DNA from: Pseudomonadota bacterium
Lineage (GTDB): Bacteria; Pseudomonadota; Gammaproteobacteria; Pseudomonadales; Azotimanducaceae
NCBI GenBank assembly: GCA_022571865.1
Contig: JACZXA010000002.1
Span: 1 to 61,270 of the forward strand
Direction of reading: 5' to 3'
DNA length: 61,270 nucleotides
The translations under genes and the position numbers were made by a program. Below are positions 25,845 through 35,396 of this stretch, one piece after another. The notes under the pieces were generated by a model. The model had not been told where the DNA came from, ran no database searches, and worked only from the letters and a program-made list of their open reading frames with translations. Every line of letters starts with the position of its first letter. Positions within the stretch are counted from its first letter, which is position 1.

Positions 25845-26289
25845 CCGGAAAGGCCAACGCAGTCCAACCGGCGTCACCCACCGATACTCTTTATCGATCG
25901 ATGGCGTGTGATTCATCATCTCGAAGTAATCCCCTGTGCCCGGAAACGCTTGATCCTGCGGTCGTCGGGATGCGCCCTAAGTATACTTAAGGAAACATCA
26001 GAACGGCTTCAGGATCTCCCCACTCCTGTGCCCCACAATAACAAGCTTACTGGTCCGAGTTGCATGTTCGAGTTGCGGGTCCGAGTTGAATGGAAGATGA
26101 ACACTTTGATTAGAGACCTAGCCTCGATGCGCTCGATGGATGTATGACTTGGGAACGCCTCGGTGCCACAGGACATAACTCGACCCGAACCTGGTGTAGC
26201 TCAAGTGACGAGGTGGGGTCGAGAAGACTCTGGATTATCAGCGATGGCTCATGCAGGCTGACCCCGTTGCGGATTGAAAAAGGCTTTCC
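25845..26289. other. Gap with a short tandem repeat and no clear gene
   Basis: No open frame here has a recognisable product. The stretch carries the 13 bp triple repeat at 26053-26091 and otherwise looks like ordinary intergenic DNA leading to the DUF2339 gene. Confidence 0.4.
26053..26091 (+). repeat. Three tandem 13 bp units
   Basis: Units GTCCGAGTTGCAT, GTTCGAGTTGCGG and GTCCGAGTTGAAT follow one another without gaps; the core G(T/T)CGAGTTG is kept in all three. The array is about 200 bp before the DUF2339 start. It could be a set of protein-binding sites or simple slippage. Confidence 0.55.
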
Positions 26290-29014
26290 ATGCAATATCT
26301 GCTGGCCATAGTTACCGCGTTTTTTGGCTGGAACCAAGCCGGCTTCTTCGGTTTTGTGTCTGGAGGCGTATTGGGTTACGTCGCAGTACTTTTGTGGCGC
26401 CAGGGTAAAGACCTCGAGCAACTGAAACGACAAGTTGCCGCTCTTGTTGGTCCATCGTCCGCCGCAGCACCTGGCGTGCCGGAACCGCCAACACCAGAAG
26501 CGGTCTCCACACCCGCCCCAGAGCCGACGCCTGAGCCTGCAATCGACGCTCCTACACCGGCTCCTTCACCTACACCCACACCCACCTCCTCCCTCACCTG
26601 CGCTGTTAAGAAGCGAAACCCCCCGACCCGCGTCAGCGGCGATTGGCAAGGCGTCTCAAATCGACAAACTCATGGCGGAGTTTTTCGATCGAATCAAGAC
26701 GTTTTTTACCACGGGTAACGTGGTTGTCCGGGTAGGTGTCATCGTGCTGTTTTTCGGCGTTGCGTTTCTACTGAACTACGCCTACGAACATTCGATGATA
26801 CCTGCGGAGCTGAGGCTCGCCGGTGCCGGCCTCGGCGGCATCGCGCTAACGGTTTTTGGTTGGCGGCTGCGCGGCCGCTCTGACACCTACGGACTCGTTC
26901 TCCAGGGCGCCGGGGTAGGAATACTATACCTGACCATCTACGCATCGGCCCGATTCCTCGAGCTTGTCCCACTAAGTGCTGCATTTATTCTGCTGGTCGC
27001 GCTGGTCATTGCCTCTTCGGTGCTCGCGGTTCTACAGAAATCCCAGGCACTCGCAATCTTCGCGATGAGCGGAGGATTTCTTACCCCCATATTACTTTCG
27101 ACGGATACCGGCAACCATGTCGCATTGTTTTCCTACTACGCGTTATTGAACGCCGGCATTCTCGCTATGGCCTGGTTTCAGTTCTGGCGCTGGCTCAACT
27201 GGGTGGGATTCGTCTTCACGTTCGTCATCGGAACAGCGTGGGGAGTGCAAAATTACCAACCGGAATTCTTCGCAACGACGGAGCCATTCCTGGTTCTGTT
27301 TTTCCTTTTCTACATCGCCGTGAGCTTGCTTTTTTCACGCAAGCGAGACGTCGAACTTCGCGGTGTGGTGGATGGAACCCTTGTATTTGGCACACCCATC
27401 GCAGCGTTTGGACTCCAGGCGGCGATGATTCAAAATATGGAATTCGGGCTGGCTTTTTCCGCGCTGGGCGGGGCGGCAATCTACGTGCTGCTGGCATGGT
27501 GGCTCAAACGTCAAGCGGCGTTTTCCGTCTTGTTGAGCCAGTCGTTCGTTGCGCTGGCGGTGATATTTGCGACGCTCGCCATCCCGTTTGCTTTCGACAA
27601 CCAGAGATTCACTGCGGCATCCTGGGCGATTGAGGGAGCCGGGCTGCTCTGGCTGGGGCTTCACCAGAACAAGCGCTTGCCGAGAGCGTTCGGAATCCTG
27701 TTGCAGTTTGCGGGCGCCGGTGCCTTCATTGTAGAGAGCGGCTCGAGGGTGGCACCCACCTTGTTCTTGAACAGCGCCTTTCTCGGAGCTGCGTTGTTGA
27801 GCATCGCAGCGGGTTATACCGCCTACTTGTTGTCAACCAAAACCGACGTATTGTACAGCCTGGAGAAGAGACTGCGGTGGCTGTTCCTCCCTGCCAGCGT
27901 TTTCTGGTGGTCCGCCGGTGGTGTGCATGAATTGCAACGGTTGGTGCCGAGCGGTTACGGTCAGTTCGAACCAAACCACGTCAACGAAAACCTGCTTGTT
28001 CTGTACGCGGCCGTATCGGCCGCAGTCATTACCTTCCTGGCTAAACGTTTTAACTGGCGGGAAGGTTTGCTACCCGGCTTCGTGCTTCTACCCGTATTGA
28101 TTCTCATCATGGCAGACCTGAGTTCATACTCGGGTAGCAGCACCCCGTTAGCCGACTTTGGTTGGCTTGCCTGGCCCGTCGCCATCTTGAGCTTCGGCTG
28201 GCATCTGAAACAGATTGATGAATATCCGCAGCTCTGTGGTGCCTGGCATGCGGGCGGCTGGTGGTTTCTTACCTTCTTTCTGACCTGGAACGTGGTATCA
28301 CTCGTCTACCGCGCTTTACCGGATTCCGCCTGGACCTACGTCCTCTGGGGAGTCGTTCCTCTTGGCGTGGCCGCTTTTCTCCTGCGGGCGAGGGATATTG
28401 CTCATTGGCCGTTTATCTCATTTCCCGGGAGCTACTTCGTCTGGGGGTGGGCAGTGATGCTGGGGTATCTGCTCGGCTGGCTGTTGATCACCAGCGGCCT
28501 TCCGGGCGATCCGGATCCTCTGCCGTATGTGGTTCTTGCGAATCCCTTCGAACTGACTCAGTTGGCAATATTGCTAGTCGCAGCTGTATGGGTTCGGGGG
28601 ATTGCCGATACAGATCTCAAACGCTTCGATCAGTTGCTGAAGATCGGTTTAGGTGGTGTCGGTTTCGTCTGGCTGAACTTGACGGCTGCGCGCGCGGTTC
28701 ATTTTTACGCCGGTATCGACTATCCCATCGCTCGAATCATCGAAACCGACACGTTCCAGACCACGGTTTCCATACTATGGACGTTGTTGGCTTTGTTATT
28801 GATGAGTTTTGGAAAGAGACGGGTTATGCGTCCGGTGTGGGTCGTTGGCGCCTCACTGCTGGGTCTGGTGATCCTGAAGCTTTTCATGTTGGACCTTGCC
28901 AATCTCGAAACCGTTGCGCGCATCGTGTCTTTCATCACCGTGGGGGTGCTCATGCTCATCATCGGCTATTTTGCGCCGATCCCACCCAGCCACACCGAAG
29001 AGGTCGACACATGA
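26290..29014 (+). pseudogene. DUF2339 multi-helix membrane protein with one frameshift
   Basis: The N-terminal frame from ATG 26290 gives a hydrophobic start (QYLLAIVTAFFGW), a short coiled stretch (DLEQLKRQVAALV) and a Pro/Ala-rich linker. The frame is then lost between about 26570 and 26625. The next frame continues at SAAIGKASQIDKLMAEFFDRIKTFF and runs about 780 residues with some 20 or more transmembrane helices, including VVVRVGVIVLFFGVAFLLNYA, typical of DUF2339. The joined protein would be about 907 residues, normal for the family. The DUF3999 gene overlaps its stop. The frameshift lies in a C-rich linker, so slippage or sequence error is possible and the gene may still be functional. 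Confidence 0.75.
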
Positions 29015-30318
29015 TGATCCGAATCTCCCCGCTAATCCTGTTATTCGCCAGCCTCTGGGCCAACGCAGCACCGGCCGATTTCGCCCGTGGCCGTGTCGTT
29101 GAACACCTCGAGTCGAGTGATGTGCAGCGGGCAACGGTTCCCCAGGATGTTTACGAGTGGGTGGTACGAGCGGATCTGGGGGATCTGCGTGTATACAACG
29201 ATGCACAGCAGGAGGTGCCTTACGCCATTCGCCGCCCGGCTCGGACCGAAGCACATACCCCTTGGGTAGGCTTGCCCGTTTTCGCCTTGCCTGCCCCTGG
29301 GAAGAACGATGCGGAAGGTTCACGCGTCAATATCGAGTTGAGTGACTCGGGCGCCGTGGTCGCGGTACACGGCGCCACCATCAGTAAGGTGCCAGGCGCC
29401 GGTTTTCTCATCGATGCCAGCGCCATCGATATACGTATTGCCGAACTCGATATCAACTGGTCTCAGGAAGGTAGCGGGTCTATCGGAAAATTTCAGGTGG
29501 AAGTCAGCGACGATCTCGACGTCTGGCGGACCATCGCAAGATCAGTGACCCTGGCAACGCTTCAGACCGAAGGACGCCGGATCATCGCCGACAAGATTAC
29601 CTTGCCCGGGGTCCGCGCAAGGTACCTCAAGATCACCCAGTTGGACGGCGCAACGCCAATGATCATCAACCAGGTGAGCGCCAGAGCGCTTCGTTCGCAA
29701 CTGCCTGAGCGACATTGGAAGGCATTGACAGGTACGTCTAGCGAAAAAGGTTACGAATACGATACCGGTGGCCAGTTCCCTCTGGATCGAATCTCTCTGG
29801 AGCTGAACCGGCAAACCTTCCTGATCACCGCAAAGTTGTTTTCGAAACCTTCCCTCAAGGTGCCGTGGCACGATCGAGGCGAACGAACTTTTTATCGCGT
29901 TGAGGTCGACGGGGTGATCGTTACCTCGGACCCGGTGGCTTTTTCAGTTCGAGATCGTTACTGGCGTGCGGAAATTCAAAGTGAGGAATACGGGGCTCCA
30001 ACCTTGAAGGTGGGTTGGTTGCCCGATGAAATCATTTTTCTCAAGCAAGGTGCGGCGCCCTACGTGATGGCTTACGGACAGGCCGGTATTACCGGACGAC
30101 AATGGCCAATGAGTGACCTGTTAGCGCGTCTCGACAACGACGTTGAAATCCAGAATGTTCCATTCGCAGGGCTCAGTGCAGCCACCCGGCTGGGCGGCCC
30201 GGATCGTCTCGTATCGGTGCCTCGGCCGATCGATTGGGAAACCATCCTGCTTTGGTCTGTGTTGGTGATCGGTGTTGCCGGCATCGTCGGGTTGGCGGTT
30301 CGTCTCGCTCGGCAGTGA
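29011..30318 (+). CDS. DUF3999 family protein
   Basis: This 435-residue protein has a signal peptide (ISPLILLFASLWANA), a large beta-rich periplasmic region and a C-terminal transmembrane helix (ILLWSVLVIGVAGIVGLAVRLA, residues 410-432). Its start ATGATGA overlaps the DUF2339 stop, so the two are translationally coupled. DUF2339 and DUF3999 genes are often adjacent in Proteobacteria, which suggests one membrane complex of unknown role. DUF3999 here appears intact. A much longer in-frame open frame reaches back to 28261, but that part lies inside DUF2339 coding sequence and is not real. Confidence 0.85.
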   Translation: MMIRISPLILLFASLWANAAPADFARGRVVEHLESSDVQRATVPQDVYEWVVRADLGDLRVYNDAQQEVPYAIRRPARTEAHTPWVGLPVFALPAPGKNDAEGSRVNIELSDSGAVVAVHGATISKVPGAGFLIDASAIDIRIAELDINWSQEGSGSIGKFQVEVSDDLDVWRTIARSVTLATLQTEGRRIIADKITLPGVRARYLKITQLDGATPMIINQVSARALRSQLPERHWKALTGTSSEKGYEYDTGGQFPLDRISLELNRQTFLITAKLFSKPSLKVPWHDRGERTFYRVEVDGVIVTSDPVAFSVRDRYWRAEIQSEEYGAPTLKVGWLPDEIIFLKQGAAPYVMAYGQAGITGRQWPMSDLLARLDNDVEIQNVPFAGLSAATRLGGPDRLVSVPRPIDWETILLWSVLVIGVAGIVGLAVRLARQ

Positions 30319-30341
30319 GTCGAGCGCGCCATACCCTGACC

Positions 30342-32195
30342 TTAAGGCACATACCAGATGGGCGAGGTGTACGCGCGTTCCTGGATTACCGAAGGTCCTT
30401 CACTCGGGGCTTCGAGACCCAGGGCGATCGCGTCCATTAACGCATGGCGCGGTGTCGGTATTTCGAGCACTCTGACGTAGTAAAACGCTGCCGCCTCCGC
30501 AGTAAATTCCGGATCCGTCCAGGCAATTTCCAACTGTATCGAACCGATGTCGTTGGTGTAGGTGGCGCTCGAACGGTCTACCGTGTCGCCCACGGACTCG
30601 AGGTTTCCTGAAGCATCCAGTTCACGGTCTCCAGACCAGGCAACATCAAACACCTTCTCCTGTGCAACGCCCGCGGAATCAAGCCAGCCCTTGACGATTT
30701 GAATACGGTCAAGATTCGCGGATTTGGGATCTTTCATGGCCATGACCAGAAATGTTGGTGCCAGACCGGCATCGTTGCGGTTCAGTTCGCCACCCATGGG
30801 CACGGCCTTTTCGGCACCGGCAGCTTTGCTCAAGTCAGCCAGATCCTCCGGGGTGAATTCCCAACCCCCGAACAGGCGCACGCGGATACGTGGACCCGTA
30901 GTCGCATACACCTCGCGACGTTTCAAGGCAGCCACGATGTCGGAGCGCGTATTGGTTTGAGCCCAGACGGCGGCCAGCCCGGACGCTGACATCGACCAGC
31001 CAGTCGGTCCATCGGCGATGGCTTTGCTGCGTTTGTTGTCCGGTATCGAATCACGGGCCATCTTCCCCCAGAAGTTGGGTTCTTCGGCCGACGACAACGC
31101 CGTGTGCGAATCCGTCGAACCGATGAAACCAAAACGAAACGGATTGATTCCGAGTTTCGACTCGATCACCAATCCCGTTTTCAACGCCGAACGGACGTAA
31201 TCGGCTGGATGCACCCGATAGGGCTCGGCAAATTGCTGCAGGTAATAGGGGAAGGTTTCAAAGTCGGCAAATTCATCGTCGGGAGACAGTTCCGGATGAG
31301 TTTCCGAATCTCCCTTGATCTGAGTGATTTCCACGACCGTCTCCCAGCGACGGCGCGCCTCGGCATATTCGCGATCGAGCGATTCACCCCGGAGCGTGGC
31401 ATCGTCGAACATCATGCCTTTGGAGAGGTTCGAATTGTGTGGGATAGCGACGAATGCGACTCCGGAGGCCGAGGCGGTTTGGTCCAACCACGCCCACAGG
31501 TCTTCGGGATAGGGACTCATCGTCGACGCGAACGGCACGAAACCGCTCGCTTGTCGCGAGTCCGCGTCCGTCACCACCACCCGGTGCAGGTTAGCACCCC
31601 CCGGTACCGCACTCCATTCCCAGCCGATCAAGGCTGTGAACTCACCGGGCTGGTTATGAACGTCTGCGATTTCAGCGATGCGCTTCCAGGCATTCCTCAC
31701 GGATACGTCAGCCCCTGGAATTGGTTGGCCAACACTTTCCCGCCAAGTCGCGGCGGCCGTCCTGGGATCTTCCGATACCGGCAGCAGATCGCGGAAGAAA
31801 TCGGGGCCTTCTCCACCATCGATTACCCCGCGAATCCGGCGTTCGTTGTACCAGTACAGGAGCCGCTCGATCATCGAAGGATCTTCGTCCTGAATTCCCT
31901 GGTAATAGATGTCGCGGATCCCGCCGAGAAATTCCGCATGATCGGAGACCACCAGAAAATCCAACGGCGTTCCGATCTGTACCCGGGCGCGGTGGTATGG
32001 ATGAATGACCGGCTGACCCTTCGCGTAGCGATAGGCGACGTCCGGATCCCCCGTCATGTTTCCGTTCAGGAAGGCGTCGAACGAGTATGACGTGTGTAAA
32101 TGGGTATCGCCCCAGAGCAATTGTTTGGAGTCCTCTGCCGGCATCGCTTGCACAGGTAACAAGACAAACACGGCAGTAACGAGAATTCTGACCAC
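30342..32195 (-). CDS. Secreted DUF3604 protein (PHP-like metallohydrolase)
   Basis: The protein is 617 residues. A signal peptide (ILVTAVFVLLPVQAMPA) is followed by GDTHLHTSYSFDA, the DUF3604 opening that resembles the PHP metal-binding HxH. Further metal-site blocks are FLVVSDHAEFLG, AIPHNSN and FGFIGSTDSHT. I chose GTG 32195 because AAGGGG lies 5 nt upstream; an ATG at 32228 would add 11 residues. The family is widespread in marine bacteria and is assumed to be hydrolytic, but its substrate is unknown. It is transcribed divergently from the amidohydrolase gene 168 bp away. Confidence 0.88.
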   Translation of the reverse strand: MVRILVTAVFVLLPVQAMPAEDSKQLLWGDTHLHTSYSFDAFLNGNMTGDPDVAYRYAKGQPVIHPYHRARVQIGTPLDFLVVSDHAEFLGGIRDIYYQGIQDEDPSMIERLLYWYNERRIRGVIDGGEGPDFFRDLLPVSEDPRTAAATWRESVGQPIPGADVSVRNAWKRIAEIADVHNQPGEFTALIGWEWSAVPGGANLHRVVVTDADSRQASGFVPFASTMSPYPEDLWAWLDQTASASGVAFVAIPHNSNLSKGMMFDDATLRGESLDREYAEARRRWETVVEITQIKGDSETHPELSPDDEFADFETFPYYLQQFAEPYRVHPADYVRSALKTGLVIESKLGINPFRFGFIGSTDSHTALSSAEEPNFWGKMARDSIPDNKRSKAIADGPTGWSMSASGLAAVWAQTNTRSDIVAALKRREVYATTGPRIRVRLFGGWEFTPEDLADLSKAAGAEKAVPMGGELNRNDAGLAPTFLVMAMKDPKSANLDRIQIVKGWLDSAGVAQEKVFDVAWSGDRELDASGNLESVGDTVDRSSATYTNDIGSIQLEIAWTDPEFTAEAAAFYYVRVLEIPTPRHALMDAIALGLEAPSEGPSVIQERAYTSPIWYVP

Positions 32196-32363
32196 GACAA
32201 CCCCTTCACTGACTTTCATCAAATCCATGATAGGGCGGAGCTTGGCTCTTTCCTATCGGGTAGTCAGCGACAGAGTCTGCGCAAAGACAACCGAACAAAA
32301 AATTTGCAGCCACCACCCGCAGGTGCGAGAGTTCAAGAAATTCACAGTTACCTGGAAGAATAA

Positions 32364-34121
32364 ATGGCGCTTCGCTACTGGTTGACCCTGCTTGTCGGCG
32401 TGCTGGCATTGACAAATTGCAGCACGGAAGATAAGCCGACGAGTAAAACTCATGCAGGGAGCGCGCCTGAACCTGCCGATCTGGTGTTGCGCGGTGGCAA
32501 GGTTGTGACGGTGGATCCAGGGATCGCAGATGCACAAGCAATTGCCGTTCGAGGTTTTACCATCACCGCAGTGGGAACCAACGACGAGATCGCGGCTTTC
32601 ATCGGTACCGAGACCACCGTCATCGAACTCGACGGGCAACTTGCCATTCCCGGTTTTATCGAAGGGCATGGCCACTATTTGAGCCTGGGGCGTTCTCGAC
32701 AGATCCTCGATCTGAACAACATCGCCAACTGGGACGAAGCACTAGGGATGGTGGCGGCGGCGGTAGATTCCGCCAAGCCGGGTGAGTGGATATTCGGCCG
32801 CGGCTGGCATCAGGAGAAATGGGATCGGGTCCCGGAAGACGCGGTCGACGGGGTACCGCGTAACGACACGCTCAACAGGGTCGCACCCGATAATCCGGTG
32901 TATCTCGGCCACGCGAGCGGACACGCCTCGTTCGCCAACGACGCGGCTTTGACAGCGGCTGGTATCGACGACGAAACGCCAGATCCGGCAGGCGGCACCA
33001 TCGTACGTACGCCCCAGGGGAAAGCCACGGGTCTGCTGCGAGAGACAGCCCAACGTCTGGTCAGCGGCACCATTGTTGCCTACGAGTCGCGCCAAACCAC
33101 CGAACAGATCGATCAACGACTCCGAGCACAGGTGCACCTCGCCGGTCAGGAAGCGCTGCGCCACGGGGTGACGTCGTTCCACGATGCGGGTGCCTCGTTC
33201 GGAACTATCGATTTTTTCAAAAAACTGGAGGCCGAAGGGACGTTGCCCATCCGTTTGTATGTGATGGTGCGAAGCGACAGTAACGAGGAGCTGGCGGAGA
33301 AGTTAGCGCAGTACAAACTGGTTTTTCAGGGAAACGATTTCCTGACGGTGCGCTCAATCAAGCGCCAGATCGATGGCGCGCTTGGCTCCCACGGCGCCTG
33401 GCTGCTGGAGCCGTATGAAGATATGCGCGACAGCTCAGGACTGGTACTGGAATCAATCTCGGACATCGAGCGTACGGCAGAGATCGCCGTACAACACGGG
33501 TTTCAGCTTAACACCCACGCCATCGGCACTCGCGCTAACCGGGAGACGCTGGACATCTACGAACGGGTCTGGGCGCGCACGAAAACAGAGGGTAAAACCT
33601 TGCGCTGGCGGATCGAACATTCGCAACACATTCATCCCGACGACGTAGCGCGTTTCGGCCAGCTCGGGGTGATTGCGGCGGTGCAAGCCATCCACTGTAC
33701 TTCCGATGGACCCTGGATCCCAACCCGACTGGGCAATGAGCGCACCCGCATCACTTCCTATCCCTGGCGCGACCTCATCAACTCGGGCGCGGTGATCGGC
33801 AACGGCACCGACGTGCCCGTGGAACCCATTGATCCCATCGCTTCTTATTACGCTTCTGTGTCCCGCATGATGCGAACGGGAGAGAAATTTCATCCGGAAC
33901 AAGTGATGACTCGTATGGAAGCGCTCGAGAGTTACACCATCAACAACGCGATGGCCGCTTTTGAGGAAGACAGTAAAGGTTCGCTGACGCCCGGCAAACT
34001 CGCAGACATCGTGGTGCTCTCGCAGGATATCCTCACCATTGCCGAGGAAGCCATTCCTTCGACCAAGGTCACCTACACCATCGTCGGCGGAAAGGTGAAA
34101 TACGCGCTTGCGCAGGACTGA
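32364..34121 (+). CDS. YtcJ-type amidohydrolase lipoprotein
   Basis: This 585-residue protein starts with a lipoprotein signal (WLTLLVGVLALTNC, lipid Cys19). The catalytic part is an amidohydrolase_3 domain: DLVLRGGKVVTVDPG, PGFIEGHGHYLSLG with the first metal-binding HxH, QLNTHAIGTRAN, RIEHSQHIHPDD and GNGTDVPVEP. It closes with KLADIVVLSQDIL, the usual small beta-sandwich. The family hydrolyses amide or similar bonds in unknown substrates. Membrane anchoring in the periplasm or outer membrane is implied by the lipobox. Confidence 0.9.
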   Translation: MALRYWLTLLVGVLALTNCSTEDKPTSKTHAGSAPEPADLVLRGGKVVTVDPGIADAQAIAVRGFTITAVGTNDEIAAFIGTETTVIELDGQLAIPGFIEGHGHYLSLGRSRQILDLNNIANWDEALGMVAAAVDSAKPGEWIFGRGWHQEKWDRVPEDAVDGVPRNDTLNRVAPDNPVYLGHASGHASFANDAALTAAGIDDETPDPAGGTIVRTPQGKATGLLRETAQRLVSGTIVAYESRQTTEQIDQRLRAQVHLAGQEALRHGVTSFHDAGASFGTIDFFKKLEAEGTLPIRLYVMVRSDSNEELAEKLAQYKLVFQGNDFLTVRSIKRQIDGALGSHGAWLLEPYEDMRDSSGLVLESISDIERTAEIAVQHGFQLNTHAIGTRANRETLDIYERVWARTKTEGKTLRWRIEHSQHIHPDDVARFGQLGVIAAVQAIHCTSDGPWIPTRLGNERTRITSYPWRDLINSGAVIGNGTDVPVEPIDPIASYYASVSRMMRTGEKFHPEQVMTRMEALESYTINNAMAAFEEDSKGSLTPGKLADIVVLSQDILTIAEEAIPSTKVTYTIVGGKVKYALAQD

Positions 34122-34139
34122 CAATCAGACACACGTATC

Positions 34140-34904
34140 TCAACCAAGCATCGCGCGTATCACGAGAAAAAAAACTGACGGCACCAACAAGCACCCCAGC
34201 CCCGTGTAGAAGGTAGCCGTCATGGCTCCATAGGGCACGAGCTTGGGATCGGTCGCGGCAAGGCCTGCAGCGACTCCGCTCGTAGTTCCCATCAGTCCAC
34301 CATAAACCATCGCCGATTGAGGATTGTCGAGCCCAATGAAACGAGCGACTGCCGGAGTACCCGTCATCACCAGGATGGACTTAACCAGGCCGGCGGCGAC
34401 ACTGAGTGCAATCACCTCGGAACTCGCCCCGAGAGCCGCACCCGTAACCGGACCAACAATATAGGTGACAGCACCCGCGCCGATGGTGGTAATCGCGACG
34501 GCATCGTCATAGCCAAAGGCAATCGCAATTACCACGCCGACCACAAAAGAGACGACAACCCCGGCAAACACCGATACGACACCCGCAATGCCTGCACGCT
34601 TGAGCTCTCTGATATCCACGCCAAAAGCCGTCGCGACGATAGCAAAGTCTCGAAACATCGCTCCGCCCATGATGCCGATACCGGCCAGAACCTCGACGTC
34701 GGCGATCCCTTTGTTGCCCCCTTCGAGCACGCCGCCTACCCAGGCGATCACGAGCCCCAAAGAAATGGCGATAGCCGAGCCATGAATACGTCCACCGGTA
34801 AACGTGTCAGACAACCAATAGGAGAACCAGATAGTGATCCCAACCAGCGCAAACGCGAAGATGAGCTGATTGGAGACAAGAACCTTTACCAGCTCTTCCA
34901 TCAT
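34140..34904 (-). CDS. madM: Malonate transporter subunit MadM
   Basis: This 254-residue membrane protein has about 8 to 9 helices. MadM blocks include WFSYWLSDTFTGGRIHGSAIAI, EVLAGIGIMGGAMFRDFAIVATAFG, GAGAVTYIVGPVTGAALGASSEVIALSVAAGLVKS and MVYGGLMGTTSGVAAGL. With MadL it forms the sodium-dependent malonate/acetate exchanger described in Malonomonas. Its start overlaps the madL stop by 4 bp, so translation is coupled. No malonate decarboxylase genes are in the window. Confidence 0.88.
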   Translation of the reverse strand: MMEELVKVLVSNQLIFAFALVGITIWFSYWLSDTFTGGRIHGSAIAISLGLVIAWVGGVLEGGNKGIADVEVLAGIGIMGGAMFRDFAIVATAFGVDIRELKRAGIAGVVSVFAGVVVSFVVGVVIAIAFGYDDAVAITTIGAGAVTYIVGPVTGAALGASSEVIALSVAAGLVKSILVMTGTPAVARFIGLDNPQSAMVYGGLMGTTSGVAAGLAATDPKLVPYGAMTATFYTGLGCLLVPSVFFLVIRAMLG

Positions 34905-35293
34905 TCAACTCCCCGCATTGAATCCGAGGGTTCAACCGATGGTTTACTCAACCGGCTGATCACCGGTACCAGGGCGAAACTCACAATCACCGCGGCGACT
35001 CCCGCCGCAAGCGCAAGCAAACCGCCATCAAGGGCCGCAACAACGTTCTGGCGCGCCGCCATGGCGACAACGATTGGTATGTACATCGCACTCCAGAATT
35101 TGATGCCGGCACTCGGTGCACCTTCGGCAAGCGGTCGGAACCAGGGGAGGTTACAGGCGAGTATCAACAACAACATAGCGATTCCGACGCCACCGACGTT
35201 AGCTTGGACACCGATCAAAGAGCCCAGAAGTTCACCTAAGAAAAGACCGACAACCAGGCAGGCAGAGAGCAGCGCTACTCCATATATAATCAT
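34901..35293 (-). CDS. madL: Malonate transporter subunit MadL
   Basis: This 130-residue protein has four transmembrane helices. It matches MadL from start to end: MIIYGVALLSACLVVGLFLGELLG, GVQANVGGVGIAMLLLI, GIKFWSAMYIPIVVAMAARQNVVAAL and GLLALAAGVAAVIVSFALVPVISRL. It is the smaller half of the MadLM malonate carrier and lies directly upstream of madM with an ATGA overlap. Confidence 0.9.
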   Translation of the reverse strand: MIIYGVALLSACLVVGLFLGELLGSLIGVQANVGGVGIAMLLLILACNLPWFRPLAEGAPSAGIKFWSAMYIPIVVAMAARQNVVAALDGGLLALAAGVAAVIVSFALVPVISRLSKPSVEPSDSMRGVE

Positions 35294-35396
35294 GTTTACT
35301 ACCTTGTTATTTTTCCGTCAGTTTCAGGAAATGAATTCATAACTGTTTGCGCGATAATCACACGCGGTTGCCGTTTGCTGGAAACCGAAGCAGTTG

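Noticed and set aside
28261-29010. N-terminal extension of the DUF3999 frame
   Set aside because: It runs inside DUF2339 coding sequence; the real start is ATG 29011, with signal peptide and stop-start overlap.
31104-32090. 328-codon plus-strand frame opposite the DUF3604 gene
   Set aside because: It overlaps a complete, well-conserved DUF3604 protein; no domain is recognisable in it.
34317-35342. 341-codon open frame on the plus strand opposite madLM
   Set aside because: It is the shadow of two well-matched membrane genes on the other strand; its composition (charged, Arg/Asp/His-rich) matches no family.
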